Counted from the stretch's first letter, positions 17,440-26,534 are shown. The stretch is 64,000 bases of DNA from G963668605 sp963793625 (GCA_963793625.1 CAWCAT010000005.1:124001-188000); one strand, 5' to 3'. The notes: generated by a model not told the origin, from the sequence alone. Program-made: numbers and translations.

Positions 17440-18894
17440 CTAGTCGCCGGCGGCCGCGCTCACCGGTTGCTTGTTGTCCTTGATGTATTTTTTGCGCTTC
17501 GAACGCAGCGCCATGTACTCGCGCGCTTCTTTGTACAGCCGGCGGCGCTCTTCGTTGTTGAAAATAGCTTTGCGGACAATACGCCAGATGATGCGCGGAC
17601 GGAAGAAGTACTCCGCGTAGAATCGTTCCACCCAATCCATCAATTCCGCGCGGTCGAGTCCCGGATAAATTACCGTTGGAAGCTGATGCCCCACCTCGTC
17701 GGTCATGGAACTGAGCGTGATCAGGTCATTCTTTTTCGCGTAGTCGTAGAACTCGGTGCCGGGATAAGGGTGCGCGATGGAGACCTGAATCGTTTCGACG
17801 TCGAGTTCTTTCGCGAATTCGATACTGCGGCGTAGACTGTCGTTCGTTTCGCCGGGCAGTCCCACAATGAAATCACCGTGTACCAGCAGTCCCAGCTTTT
17901 TGGTATTCGCGGTGAAGCGGCGCGCCATATCGATCGTCGCGCCCTTCTTGATGTTTTTAAGGATTTGCGGGTCGCCCGACTCATAGCCGACGATCAGCAG
18001 GCGGCAGCCGGCTTCTTTCATGGCCTTCAGCGTGTCGTAATCGGTGGTCACGCGGGAGGTACAACTCCACGTGAAGTTCAGCGGCGCCAGCTTCTTGCAG
18101 AGTTCGATGGTGCGCGCCTTCTGATAGTTGAAGGTATCGTCATCGAAAAAGATTTCCTTCAAGCCTTCAAAATTCTGGAGCGCCCACTTTACTTCGTTCG
18201 CGATGTCGTCGGCGGAACGTAGCCGCCAGCGGTGGCCTGAGTGTGTCTGCGGCCACAGGCAGAACGTGCACATTGCCGGACAGCCGCGCGAGGTGTAAAG
18301 CGAGATGAACGGGTTGAGCAGAAACGGAACGTTGTAGCGCTTGAAATCGAGATCGCGCTTGTACGTCTTTGTAACCCACGGCAACTCGTCGAGATTCTCG
18401 ATTACACCGCCTTCGGGATTTTCGATGTAGGTGCCGTTTTTGATGTAGCTGACCCCGGGCAGATCTTCGAGTGGGGTGCCCTTGGCGTAGTTGACGATCT
18501 GATGATCAAACTCGCGCCGAACCACAAAATCGATGGCATTCGAGGCACGCAGACACTTTTCGGGTTCGACAGTTACGGGCGGTCCGACAAAAGCAACCTT
18601 CAGATTTGGGTTGCTGTCCTTCATCATTTCGGCGATCTTGACATCAACTCCGAAGCCCGGTGTGGAGGTGAACAGCACCAGCAGTTCGAAGTCCTTCGCC
18701 ATCTCTACGGTTTGTTCGATGGAAATTCCATGCGGCGGTGCATCCACAACCTTGCTGTCCGGGAGCATACCTGCGGGATAACAGAGCCACACCGGATACC
18801 AGTAGGACTCGATCTCGCGGGATGCTGGCCAACGGGAACTAGCCCCGCCGTCAAAGCCTTCAAAGGATGGGGGATTTAGAAATAACGTACGCAT
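17440..18894 (-). CDS. hpnJ: hopanoid biosynthesis radical SAM protein HpnJ
   Basis: About 484 residues. The N-terminus is a B12-binding-like fold (MRTLFLNPPSFEGFDGG...). The radical SAM cluster motif SRGCPAMCTFC lies near residue 200, followed by IFFDDDTFN and GDFIVGLPGET. HpnJ is the radical SAM enzyme linked with the cyclitol-ether headgroup of composite bacteriohopanepolyols, acting after the HpnI glycosylation and a deacetylation step; HpnK is not in the window. The ATG at 18894 is preferred over a GTG three codons upstream because it matches the family start MRTLFLNPP. Confidence 0.9.
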   Translation of the reverse strand: MRTLFLNPPSFEGFDGGASSRWPASREIESYWYPVWLCYPAGMLPDSKVVDAPPHGISIEQTVEMAKDFELLVLFTSTPGFGVDVKIAEMMKDSNPNLKVAFVGPPVTVEPEKCLRASNAIDFVVRREFDHQIVNYAKGTPLEDLPGVSYIKNGTYIENPEGGVIENLDELPWVTKTYKRDLDFKRYNVPFLLNPFISLYTSRGCPAMCTFCLWPQTHSGHRWRLRSADDIANEVKWALQNFEGLKEIFFDDDTFNYQKARTIELCKKLAPLNFTWSCTSRVTTDYDTLKAMKEAGCRLLIVGYESGDPQILKNIKKGATIDMARRFTANTKKLGLLVHGDFIVGLPGETNDSLRRSIEFAKELDVETIQVSIAHPYPGTEFYDYAKKNDLITLSSMTDEVGHQLPTVIYPGLDRAELMDWVERFYAEYFFRPRIIWRIVRKAIFNNEERRRLYKEAREYMALRSKRKKYIKDNKQPVSAAAGD

Positions 18895-19010
18895 GGCAAC
18901 CACTTCTGAGCTTAGGTGACTCCTGCCGGAAACTCAACCTGCTTACAAGGGAGCCCTACATTCCAGGTCCCGAACGGCACGTTTGACTCATTGAAGGGGG
19001 CGGCGTCAAA

Positions 19011-19736
19011 CTACTGATTTTCGCTAGTGTTGAAAAGCGATGCCTGATCTTCTTCGGCAGGGCGGTACCCGGAGTAGTTCACGCTCATCTCAGCCTTGCC
19101 CACAATACGGGTATCAATCACGGTGTTGACATGGCTTAATACTGCGACGCCATCCTGCATTGTGTAAACCCGCACAAACTGAACTTTCTTCAGGAAAACG
19201 GAAGGATTTTTGACAAACGTTCCGGATTCACGCACGGCATAGTAGGTTTCAGGGTCCACCCAGATTTCGCCCTTGAACAGGCCAACGGCCTTTTTGTATG
19301 GCTTCAACTCGAAGACATGCACGGCGCGATCATTGCGGTTGGCGAGCCCTTTGTATTTGAACTTATAGTTTTGCGTGTTGATCGCCAGCGACTTCGGGCT
19401 ATTCACGGCTTCTGTTTCAGCCGTCAGAAAACGCGCAATAACTTCCTTCTTGATCACCGTGTCGCCCGTAAAGCGGAGTGCGTTATAGGTGATGCTGCCA
19501 ATCCTGGAAATCTGGCGGAGGGCGTGAAGCTTGCCTTCCTTTTTCAACTTGGGAATCTTCGCGTCGATCTCCGTCTCCATCAACATGCCCATTACGTGGG
19601 CCCGCTGATGTTCGGATGCGGTCAGGTATTTGTTGAGAATCTCAATGGACTGCGGACTTTCCGCCGGCTCAGCGACCATCGTGGGTACCGCGAGCAGAGC
19701 AGCAAGAAGTAGCGATGCTGTTCCGAGAAGTTTCAA
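19011..19736 (-). CDS. secreted LolA-like / outer-membrane lipoprotein-sorting-type protein
   Basis: A 241-residue secreted protein starting at TTG (19736) with GAGGA upstream, then the signal peptide KLLGTASLLLAALLAVPTMVA. The body has a LolA/LolB-like beta pattern: YKFKYKGLANRNDRAVHVFELKPYKK, then GLFKGEIWVDPETYYAVRESGTFVK. Proteins of this kind are frequent in Acidobacteria and bind lipid-like ligands or lie in the outer envelope; the exact role is unknown. It is monocistronic, opposite in direction to secG. Confidence 0.6.
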   Translation of the reverse strand: MKLLGTASLLLAALLAVPTMVAEPAESPQSIEILNKYLTASEHQRAHVMGMLMETEIDAKIPKLKKEGKLHALRQISRIGSITYNALRFTGDTVIKKEVIARFLTAETEAVNSPKSLAINTQNYKFKYKGLANRNDRAVHVFELKPYKKAVGLFKGEIWVDPETYYAVRESGTFVKNPSVFLKKVQFVRVYTMQDGVAVLSHVNTVIDTRIVGKAEMSVNYSGYRPAEEDQASLFNTSENQ

Positions 19737-19777
19737 GACAATCCTCAGTTAGATACAGTTCGACCGACCTAAATACT

Positions 19778-19799
19778 CATATTAGTGTACGCTAATATG
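19778..19799. promoter_or_regulatory. perfect 8-bp inverted repeat in the divergent 19737-19933 spacer
   Basis: CATATTAG at 19778-19785 and CTAATATG at 19792-19799 around a 6-base TGTACG spacer form a 22-base dyad. It is AT-rich, unlike its surroundings. It could be an operator for the TTG-started secreted protein at 19736 or for secG. No regulator is evident. Confidence 0.45.
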
Positions 19800-19841
19800 G
19801 ATGCATTTGGCAACCCGGAAGTTCCTGGAAACGTGGGTGCG

Positions 19842-19871
19842 TTGACCGCGGGCGGTTCCCTCACCTATACT
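19842..19871 (+). promoter_or_regulatory. sigma-70-type promoter for secG
   Basis: TTGACC at 19842-19847, an 18-base spacer, then TATACT at 19866-19871. The start would be near 19879, giving a leader of about 55 bases to the secG ATG at 19934. It may also drive tRNA-Leu, which begins 18 bases after secG. Confidence 0.7.
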
Positions 19872-19933
19872 ATAAAAGCAAAGCAACGCCACGTAGCCAT
19901 CGGGTCTCGTCGGTAAGTTGAAAGAGTAAAGAC

Positions 19934-20449
19934 ATGGTTATACTGCTGACGATCATTCACGTGATTGTATGTTTCTTCCTGGTAGTCGTGGTCCTGCTGC
20001 AAAGCGGGAAGGCGGCTGACCTCGCGGGTGCCTTCGGTGGCATGGGGTCGCAGACCGCTTTCGGGGCGCGCGGCGCCGCGACGGTGTTGTCCAAAGCGAC
20101 TACGGTGGCTGCAGGGGTGTTTATGCTGACTTCGTTGAGCCTGGCTATAATGGCCAGTCGCGGCGGAGGCGGTGGTGGAAGCACGGTTTTAGAACAGCTT
20201 GCTCCCGCGAAGCCATCCCAGCCTGCACAGCAAGCGCCGGCTCCAACGACTGCGGTTCCGACACCGGCACCGGAACCGGCAGTTCCGGGTGCACCAGTTG
20301 AGACTCCGGGCACAATCAGAGTGGCTCCAGGCGAGGCCAAACCGGGTCAACCGCAAGTCACGCTGACCGACCCCAAGACGGGCGCCAGCAAGACGTTGCC
20401 CCTGGATATCGCACCGGCCAAGCCCCAGGAGCAGCCCAAGAAGAAGTAA
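19934..20449 (+). CDS. secG: preprotein translocase subunit SecG with a long Pro/Ala tail
   Basis: SecG is the small membrane subunit that assists SecYE in protein export. Residues 1-75 match the family: a first helix MVILLTIIHVIVCFFLVVVVLLQ, SGKAADLAGAFGG, GARGAATVLSKAT, then a second helix. A tail of about 95 residues rich in Pro, Ala and Gln follows, ending KPQEQPKKK. The tail roughly doubles the usual size; similar extensions are known in other phyla. tRNA-Leu follows within 18 bases. Confidence 0.93.
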   Translation: MVILLTIIHVIVCFFLVVVVLLQSGKAADLAGAFGGMGSQTAFGARGAATVLSKATTVAAGVFMLTSLSLAIMASRGGGGGGSTVLEQLAPAKPSQPAQQAPAPTTAVPTPAPEPAVPGAPVETPGTIRVAPGEAKPGQPQVTLTDPKTGASKTLPLDIAPAKPQEQPKKK

Positions 20450-20466
20450 CGAGTTTGTACCACCAA

Positions 20467-20553
20467 GCGGAGGTGGCGGAATTGGCAGACGCACTAGCTT
20501 GAGGTGCTAGCGGGAGCAATCTCGTGGGGGTTCAAGTCCCCCTCTCCGCACCA
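20467..20553 (+). tRNA. tRNA-Leu (anticodon GAG)
   Basis: 87 bases including encoded CCA (20551-20553). The acceptor stem GCGGAGG pairs with TCTCCGC with one G-U. The anticodon stem-loop is CTAGC-TTGAGGT-GCTAG, so the anticodon is GAG (reads CUC/CUU). A long variable arm of the class II type is present, and the T arm GGGGG-TTCAAGT-CCCCC is perfect. Its 3' 21 bases are repeated at 45252-45272, marking it as the integration site of a genomic island. Confidence 0.97.
20533..20553 (+). repeat. attL-like core: 3' end of tRNA-Leu, copy 1
   Basis: 21-bp direct repeat, identical at 45252-45272. It covers half the T loop, the T-stem 3' strand, the acceptor strand and CCA, the usual crossover region for tRNA-targeting tyrosine integrases. 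An integrase remnant follows immediately inside. Confidence 0.9.
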
Positions 20554-20559
20554 GTTTTG

Positions 20560-20593
20560 GGGCTGTAGTTTCAATTAACTACAGCCCTTTTTT
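20560..20593 (+). terminator. intrinsic terminator of tRNA-Leu
   Basis: Stem GGGCTGTAGTT (20560-20570) and AACTACAGCCC (20577-20587), loop TCAATT, then six T at 20588-20593. A diverged copy follows the distal att core at 45281-45311. Confidence 0.9.
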
Positions 20594-21286
20594 CTGTCTG
20601 TGCCAAAAACGTGCCAGAATGCACGGCTTGCATCAGGCTCTTAATGCGGTCCTGACGCTGACGATTCCATTTTGCGTAATGCTTTCGAATCACGGCAGCA
20701 CTATTTCCCAACACGTCTGCTGCATCCTGCTCGCGGAAATGATCTTCACAACTTCTTCCGGCTTGTACGGCTCCACCGGCCGCGAGTTGGGGTTCGCTGG
20801 CGCCTTGATCCGTTTGGCGGCGTTTTCAGCAAGCCATCTCCTATCCACACAGAACCCTAGAAACTGCCGGAGTGTCTGCAGTTCCTTTGTGGATGTGGTC
20901 TTTGACAACTCACGCGTGGACCGGTATTTGTCCAGGCGGTCTATCGAAAGCTCTGATAAGTCCACGATCCCTTCCGTTTCGGCAAAGTCCGCAAGGTGAT
21001 TGAGCACGTTCTTGTACTTGCGGAGCGTTGACGCTTCCAGGTGCGCATGATGCCGCAAGAAACCATCAATGGCATCCTGTATGGGCTTCCATTGTGGTGC
21101 ATCAGGCGACTCGAGTGCGGCGAGTTTCTTGATGGCCCGCTGCCAGTCTCGCAGTTTCAGCGATTCCCGAAAGCGGACGCCGTTGAGCGTTCCGTCGGCC
21201 CAGATAGGGCAGGCGCATTTTATGTAAGCACGACCCTTATGATTGTGTGGGCATTTGGGTGTGTGCCTTCTCCATGGTGCTAACAT
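20571..21286 (-). pseudogene. tyrosine-type integrase with most of its catalytic domain deleted
   Basis: Site-specific recombinase remnant. The intact N-terminal frame (21286 to about 20710) has a zinc-like CPHNHKGRAYIKCACPIW start, a SAM-like core-binding domain (LDKYRSTRELSKTTSTKELQTLRQFLGFCV) and the beginning of the catalytic domain (YKPEEVVKIISASR), then stops at 20690. In another frame the real C-terminus is present: DAADVLGNSAAVIRKHYAKWNRQRQDRI, with the catalytic Tyr in KHY, ending at TGA 20571. The region that should hold the Arg and His-x-x-Arg residues, roughly 110-130 residues, is missing. The gene ends inside the tRNA terminator hairpin, normal for such integrases. Presumably inactive. 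Confidence 0.85.
20600..20616 (+). promoter_or_regulatory. paired GTGCCA boxes, left island end
   Basis: GTGCCA at 20600-20605 and 20611-20616, 11 bp apart, in the context GTGCCAAAAACGTGCCAGAA. The same arrangement recurs at 45151-45167, just inside the other end. Candidate arm-type integrase or Xis binding sites. Confidence 0.5.
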
Positions 21287-21494
21287 GCTGATATTTTAAG
21301 TAATCGCGCTTTCCGTCACGGCGTGCGCTCTTGCCGATTTTCAGGACGCCCGGTTCGTCTTGAAAGATCCGCCGGATCGTGGTTTCGTCGAGTGCCCAAA
21401 GCTGCCCCAAGTCTTGAGGGGTAAAATGAGGCTCGAAAGCCTGCTCGACCTGACCGGTGGGACTGCTCTCAAGTTTAGGGCCTTTAAACTGCAT
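21237..21494 (-). CDS. excisionase-like helix-turn-helix protein
   Basis: 85 residues. The centre reads FTPQDLGQLWALDETTIRRIFQ then EPGVLKIG, the pattern of HTH-17/AlpA-type excisionases that place the winged helix on att DNA. A basic stretch KSARRDGKRDYLKY follows. The gene overlaps the start of the integrase by about 50 bases on the same strand, as expected for an xis-int pair. Excision direction control is the likely role; function is inferred from fold and position. Confidence 0.65.
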   Translation of the reverse strand: MQFKGPKLESSPTGQVEQAFEPHFTPQDLGQLWALDETTIRRIFQDEPGVLKIGKSARRDGKRDYLKYQHVSTMEKAHTQMPTQS

Positions 21495-21497
21495 CAA

Positions 21498-22078
21498 TGC
21501 GCCTTTCCTGCCCTCGTCCGGTATTTACAGCCCCGGTGGCTGGGATGGCCGACCACGATTCAACTTGGATCGGCAACATTGCGATTTGCCCTCATCGGAG
21601 CATGCTTCAACAGCTCCGCCGAGATACACCTCCGGCTCCCCGCTGATTACGCGGTTTGCAGGTGAATTCTTAATGGGAACCTAAATTTAGGACCGCGCGG
21701 ATACGGCAGCGAACTGCTTAAATGACCGCCGGTCTGCGAGTACCAATGGAGTACTCGCAATGGATGCATTCTTTACTCCAATATCATCGGTCGGATTTTT
21801 CGGGTCAGATCGTCCCGCCTTTCCCCTTCCGGCCCTCCGCATTCGATTTCATGTTCAACGAAGTTGACGCCTTCGCGTGTCCAAACAGGTTTCGCCGGCG
21901 TAAATTGCCGGCAGGTCGCGTCCTACGAAGAACAGTAAATAATTCGCCCCGCGCCCCTTGCCGGTCGAGGCCACCGGGAAGGAAACCGATTCATCGGCCG
22001 TGATGCTTTCCTAGACGAATCCACCATCAGCCACAGTCACGCCAACCGCCGCGAAGTCGTTGAACCGCATGACTTGGG
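21498..22078. other. gene-poor segment with an inverted repeat
   Basis: No convincing gene in about 580 bases. An 8-bp inverted repeat GCGAGTAC/GTACTCGC (21736-21743 and 21751-21758) is present. On the minus strand around 22075-21880 a frame reads like decayed protein (VMRFNDFAAVGVTVADGG, stop, ESITADESVSFPVAS), which I do not recognise. This looks like insertion/deletion debris next to the transposase scrap. Confidence 0.4.
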
Positions 22079-22447
22079 GTGCGTCCCCTAGCACTTCTGC
22101 GTGACCGTGATCGCATCTTCAGCGACGACTTCCGAAAGCAAGTGAAAGCGATGGGCATGAAGGAGGTACTCGCGGCTCCGCGCTCACCCTGGCAACGAGC
22201 TTACGTGGAGCGCGTCATTGGCACCATCCGGCGCGAGTGCCTGGACCATGTGATCGTCTTCAACGAAACATCCCTGCGGCGAACGCTTTCCATATATTTG
22301 AGCTACTACCATCGGTCCAGAACGCATCTCGCCCTGCATAAGGACGCACCGGAAGCGTGTCCGGTGCAGCCGTCCGACTCCGGAAACGTCGTCGCCATCC
22401 CTGAAGTCGGCGGTCTCCATCATCGATACGAGCGGCGCGCAGCCTGA
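22079..22447 (+). pseudogene. C-terminal fragment of a DDE integrase-type transposase
   Basis: 122 residues beginning at LLRDRDRIFSDDF, the second Asp region of rve-type transposases, followed by SPWQRAYVERVIGTIRRECLDH, with the final catalytic Glu in VERVIG, and the IYLSYYHRSRTHLALHKDAPE tail. The N-terminal HTH and the first Asp are absent, so this is the 3' third of an insertion sequence transposase (IS3/IS481-like). No terminal inverted repeats could be fixed. It marks past insertion in the left part of the island. Confidence 0.78.
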
Positions 22448-22657
22448 AATACATCTGAGCATTTCCATCAAAGCGGTCATGGTAGCTGGCGCCCGCTGTG
22501 TGTCAACGCTCCGGCAGCCGACGATGCCGAACCTTCCACCTGTCGCCTTCGATGGTGTCTAGGTGCCGAGTGGACCCTCAGTCTGGCGGATTAACGGAGA
22601 AGTTACCGCTGCGCTGACAGCAGACTGGGTTATTCGATTGGGACAGTCGCGTGGCGT

Positions 22658-23845
22658 TCAGCGCGGCAACGCCGTGGCGATCCGGTCCAGCCCCACACCC
22701 AGCGTCGCGCGGGCAATTCCGTCGAGCGAAGACTTGTCGCCGCGTAGGTGGATGGTGCGGTGTACGTGCTCGATGGTCTTTCCGGGCGCCAGCTGGGCCG
22801 CCGGCGAGGACGACTCCATCTCGTAAAACGCGCCCATCTTGCCGTCATCGCTGTAGCTGTTGACCACGTCGCCGCTGAACGGGTCTTCCTGCAGCTTCCA
22901 CTGCGAGTTGACATAGCGCGCCGCGTTTTTGGGAAGCGTGTACTGGACCAGGGTGAGCACGCCGGCTCTGGCGTCGTAGCTGCCCAGGATGGGCATGGCG
23001 CGCTTGGGGTTGATGCCGATTTTGCTGCGGTACTTTCCGTCGCCGCGGAAGAAGACGGCCTTCTCATCGGCGACCAGACGCTCGGCCGGCACCTTGCCGA
23101 AGTAATCGGCGTTAACCCGCGGCCCGAGTTTTTCCTCCGCTCCCGCGCGTATCGGAATTACGATGGTGGTTTCGGGCGCGGCGTTGTACATGCCCAGTAT
23201 CCAGATCGACAGCAGCCCCGTCCGTGGCGTCCACGGCGCCGCACCGGCATTCGTCAACCGGTTGACCGATTCGTAACTCACGATGCTCACACCCGCCGCG
23301 GGCGCCACTCCGAGTGTTTTCCAACTGCCGGCGGCCGGTATCATCCGGACCTCGCGCTCCAGTTCCACGTCGAGCCGCGTGCCGGAGTAGTTGATCATCT
23401 GGAACCGGCGCTGGAATCTGACGCGGTCGCGGCTCTGGCTGGCGATGGCGAATGGCTCGCTGTCGAGCGCCGGCGGAGTCTGCCAGTGATCGAGGTCGAA
23501 CGACGATCCCTTGGCGAAGAACACGGAAAACTGGCCGCCCTCCGGACCGAGCCAGATGCGGTCTTCTCCGCCGTACGGCGTAAAGTGCTTCAGAACCTTG
23601 CCGGTGGCGATCAGATCGCGGTTCATCCATCCATAGCTGGCGCCCTGTTCGCCGCCATCGGTGCTGGTCATGACGCGCGCCTGCCAGGCCGGGATTACGG
23701 CCACCTGCCCCCGGCCGTCTGCGTCCGTCAGCAACACCACCTGCGTATGTTTCTTGAGGAATGCGACATCCTCACCGAATTGGGCTGCCACCGCGCTTCC
23801 GGCGAAGGCCAGGCCGAAGAATGCTAGGATCCACGTGTGATTCAT
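22658..23845 (-). CDS. secreted DUF6786-type protein
   Basis: 395 residues with a signal peptide (MNHTWILAFFGLAFAGSAVAA). The conserved-looking blocks RVMTSTDGGEQGASYGWMNRDLI and YGGEDRIWLGPEGGQFSVFF (near residues 60-110) match, as I recall it, a family of carbohydrate-cluster proteins in Bacteroidetes and Acidobacteria annotated DUF6786. The beta-rich pattern suggests a galactose-mutarotase-like fold; no catalytic role is established. It is the first intact cargo gene at the left end and stands alone on the minus strand. Confidence 0.6.
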   Translation of the reverse strand: MNHTWILAFFGLAFAGSAVAAQFGEDVAFLKKHTQVVLLTDADGRGQVAVIPAWQARVMTSTDGGEQGASYGWMNRDLIATGKVLKHFTPYGGEDRIWLGPEGGQFSVFFAKGSSFDLDHWQTPPALDSEPFAIASQSRDRVRFQRRFQMINYSGTRLDVELEREVRMIPAAGSWKTLGVAPAAGVSIVSYESVNRLTNAGAAPWTPRTGLLSIWILGMYNAAPETTIVIPIRAGAEEKLGPRVNADYFGKVPAERLVADEKAVFFRGDGKYRSKIGINPKRAMPILGSYDARAGVLTLVQYTLPKNAARYVNSQWKLQEDPFSGDVVNSYSDDGKMGAFYEMESSSPAAQLAPGKTIEHVHRTIHLRGDKSSLDGIARATLGVGLDRIATALPR

Positions 23846-24532
23846 AAGTTCTCTCGTCCGGCGGCGCCGGGTTGAGCCGGGACTTGTTTCTAGGCTCGCA
23901 CATTCCGGCGCCGGTTGCCGTCGCTGGGTGTGAGGCAGGAAGGTGTTCGTCGGGCCTGTCCCACACGGTGTTCACAAAACCTTAGGACTTGGGCCGGCAA
24001 GTCGGCCATACCATCCACGGTGCGGTGCTCAAGCCGGTCACGGAGGGACTGGGCGGGTTGGCTGCCTTATCGATCGCGAGCTCTTCAGCCAGGGTCTATC
24101 TGCGCAAGAATTTCCGGCGAGGCAGGGCGCAGTAGGACGCCTGGATGGGTTTAATACTTCATGACGCGCCGGACATAATCTCGGCTGAGCCGGATGCCGT
24201 CCGCCCTGGAATTGGCCACTTTGGAGAGCCTCTTCCGGCCACTTCCCGTCAGCCCTTTCGTTGCGAAGGTGGGCAAGACTATTTGGCGGCCACTACGGCA
24301 GACTAAATTGCGTCAATCAGGGTTCTTGTGGGGCAATCGTGCTCGGTGAGTGAGAAGATGAGTTCGCTTATCCGCACACGGAGCTGAAGAAGGTGTAATA
24401 CCATGACTGCAGTTCTAGAGGCGAAACAATGGCGAGAGCTAGGAATCAATCGAAGAGGTCCTCGTAATCTACACCGAGGCCTTCGGCTCGAAAATGAAAT
24501 CGCTGTGCTGCCCGGGATGGAGGAAAAACTAA
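23846..24532. other. 687-base region without a convincing gene
   Basis: No intact gene seen. On the minus strand an open stretch from about 24300 to a TAA at 24151-24153 ends RLSRDYVRRVMKY and has protein-like composition, possibly a gene relic. The last 20 bases carry GGAGG for the glycosidase at 24533. Confidence 0.4.
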
Positions 24533-26452
24533 ATGACAAAGGCTTGTGCGATTTCGATCGCCGCTGTGATGACCATGGCTGCGCAGACTGTGGTCGAGTT
24601 GCCGCAGGCGGACGCGGCGGCACTCAAAAGCCGCGGAGCCCGGTTCGAATTCTCGGCGGAGGCGCGGGTGCGTATCTGGGGTGGGGGTGGGAAATTCGTG
24701 ATCCCGCGCCAGTTCTTTCCAGCGGACCTGCCGGCACTGTTCTCGCGCACGCTGGCGTTAGACGGCAGCCTGCCGGAAGGATCCACGCTCGAATGGATCT
24801 TCACCGGGGACGAGGGTGGGATCACCCTGCGGATCGCGCCGGACCGCCTGCGCGTAGCGCAGCGCTACTACGATTCGTACGGCTTAAGCGCCACGCGGCC
24901 GCTGAAGGCGCGGTACGCCGCGAAGGAGTGGGAGGAGACGGAGGTGGCGTATTCCGGCGCGCTCCGGACCGTAACGGTGGTGCTGGACCACAAGCTGGGA
25001 CTAGTGGTGTCGCTCAATGGAAAGCAGGTGGTCCGCCAGACGTGCCTGCTAGAGGCGAGGCGCCACCAGTTGGCGTGGGCACCGGCCGAGGGGGCTACCA
25101 CGGGCGCTGTTATTGGCAGGATGGTGGAGCCCGAGGCGATTGAGACGCGGGTGACGGTGGACGCAGGGAAGAAGCACCAAAGCATTTACGGATTTGGCGG
25201 TATCCTGAGCGCGCCGGCCTACGCGTTGTTAAGCGCGGAAGGCAAACGTCGATGGTGGCATTTGCTGGCCGAGTACAACTTGCTGATCCACCGCGAGTAT
25301 CCGAACGGGAACCGGCTGCGGCCCGACCTGAGCAACTTCGACCGGTTAGAAGACGCGACGCCGCACTACTATGGCGACAACTTCCCGAACGGCGAAATCA
25401 CCGATTTCGCCTATATCAGCCAGATCCGCAAAATGGGCGGGCACGTACTGTTCGAATTTTGGGACCTGCCGCCTTGGGCGCGCCGGGAGTACAAGGCCGA
25501 AGACGGCAAGACCTACCCCAGAGCGCCGATTATCGCAGAGTACGTCCGTGCGATGGTGGGCTATTGCAAGGTCTCTCGGGAGAAAACAGGGCAGCCGCCA
25601 GACGTCGTCGGCATCCAGAACGAAATCGTACAGCCGGGTGACCTTTGGCATCAGATGATCGTGGCACTGCGGGAAGGACTCGACAAGGCGGGCTTCCGGC
25701 AGGTGAAGATCCACATGCCCGACAACAGCAATTTAAAAGGAGGCATCGCAACCGGGCTGGCTATCCAGCGCTCGCCGGGGGCGTGGAAAATGATCGATTA
25801 CGCCGCCACGCACGTGTACGATTTCCAGAACTTTTTTGAGGATCCGGACGGATACGATGCGACAGCACGTGAGTGGAAGGAACTGATGGGGGACAAGCCG
25901 TTCCTCTCCACGGAGCTGACCGTGAACCACAGCGCCTACCAGTCGCGCAGCTATCGCGTGGCATTCGCGCAGGCGCAGCTCTATCACAAGAACATGGCGT
26001 TGATGGACGCGCAGGCGCTGATCTACTGTTGGACGCTGCTGGATATTGAGCAGTCCAGCTTCGGGCCGACCCGGTCGCTGTTCGTTCCGGACCGGGCGAA
26101 CGGCTACATGCCGGCTCCGGCCGGGTACACGCTGCGGGTGTTCGGGGCATTTAGCCGACGGTTGCGCGAGGGCATGGTGCGGGTGTCTGCGGCCAGCGAC
26201 AATCCGGACCTGCTGTTGACCGCGTACGCAGGCAAGGGTGGGGAAAACACCGCGGTTCTGATCAACCGCTCGACCTCGCCGCAACGCGTGCTGATCGACT
26301 GGCCAGGCGTGGCGTTTACGACGATGGAGGTTGCGAGCCCCTATCAGGCGAACGCGGTAATGGCGACGGTTCCCAAGGCACTGGAGATCCGGCCGGGTGA
26401 GATCGTGACACTGACGAGCGCCCCACTGGGTAGGGGAGGCGAAACTCACTAA
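24533..26452 (+). CDS. secreted GH30-like (clan GH-A) glycoside hydrolase
   Basis: 639 residues with a signal peptide (MTKACAISIAAVMTMAAQT). After an N-terminal beta domain of about 200 residues, the TIM barrel begins IYGFGGILSAPAYALL, the typical GH30 GFGG opening. The acid/base Glu is probably E364 in GIQNEIVQPGD and the nucleophile E461 in STELTVNHS. A C-terminal beta domain (NTAVLINRSTSPQRVLID) follows. GH30 members act on glucuronoxylan, beta-glucans or glucosylceramide; the exact substrate is open. GGAGG lies nine bases before the ATG. The LysR gene follows after 82 bases. Confidence 0.75.
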   Translation: MTKACAISIAAVMTMAAQTVVELPQADAAALKSRGARFEFSAEARVRIWGGGGKFVIPRQFFPADLPALFSRTLALDGSLPEGSTLEWIFTGDEGGITLRIAPDRLRVAQRYYDSYGLSATRPLKARYAAKEWEETEVAYSGALRTVTVVLDHKLGLVVSLNGKQVVRQTCLLEARRHQLAWAPAEGATTGAVIGRMVEPEAIETRVTVDAGKKHQSIYGFGGILSAPAYALLSAEGKRRWWHLLAEYNLLIHREYPNGNRLRPDLSNFDRLEDATPHYYGDNFPNGEITDFAYISQIRKMGGHVLFEFWDLPPWARREYKAEDGKTYPRAPIIAEYVRAMVGYCKVSREKTGQPPDVVGIQNEIVQPGDLWHQMIVALREGLDKAGFRQVKIHMPDNSNLKGGIATGLAIQRSPGAWKMIDYAATHVYDFQNFFEDPDGYDATAREWKELMGDKPFLSTELTVNHSAYQSRSYRVAFAQAQLYHKNMALMDAQALIYCWTLLDIEQSSFGPTRSLFVPDRANGYMPAPAGYTLRVFGAFSRRLREGMVRVSAASDNPDLLLTAYAGKGGENTAVLINRSTSPQRVLIDWPGVAFTTMEVASPYQANAVMATVPKALEIRPGEIVTLTSAPLGRGGETH

Positions 26453-26534
26453 TCGTGCGAGGTGTCTCGAGGTCTAACAAAGGCCCGAAACAGAGGCGTG
26501 CAATCCGGATCGCCAGAGTGGACAATAGTCTGTC

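Noticed and set aside
24403..25143. Reading frame overlapping the GH30-like gene start
   Set aside because: Only the glycosidase frame has a signal peptide and catalytic motifs; this one becomes Gly/Arg-rich shadow sequence.
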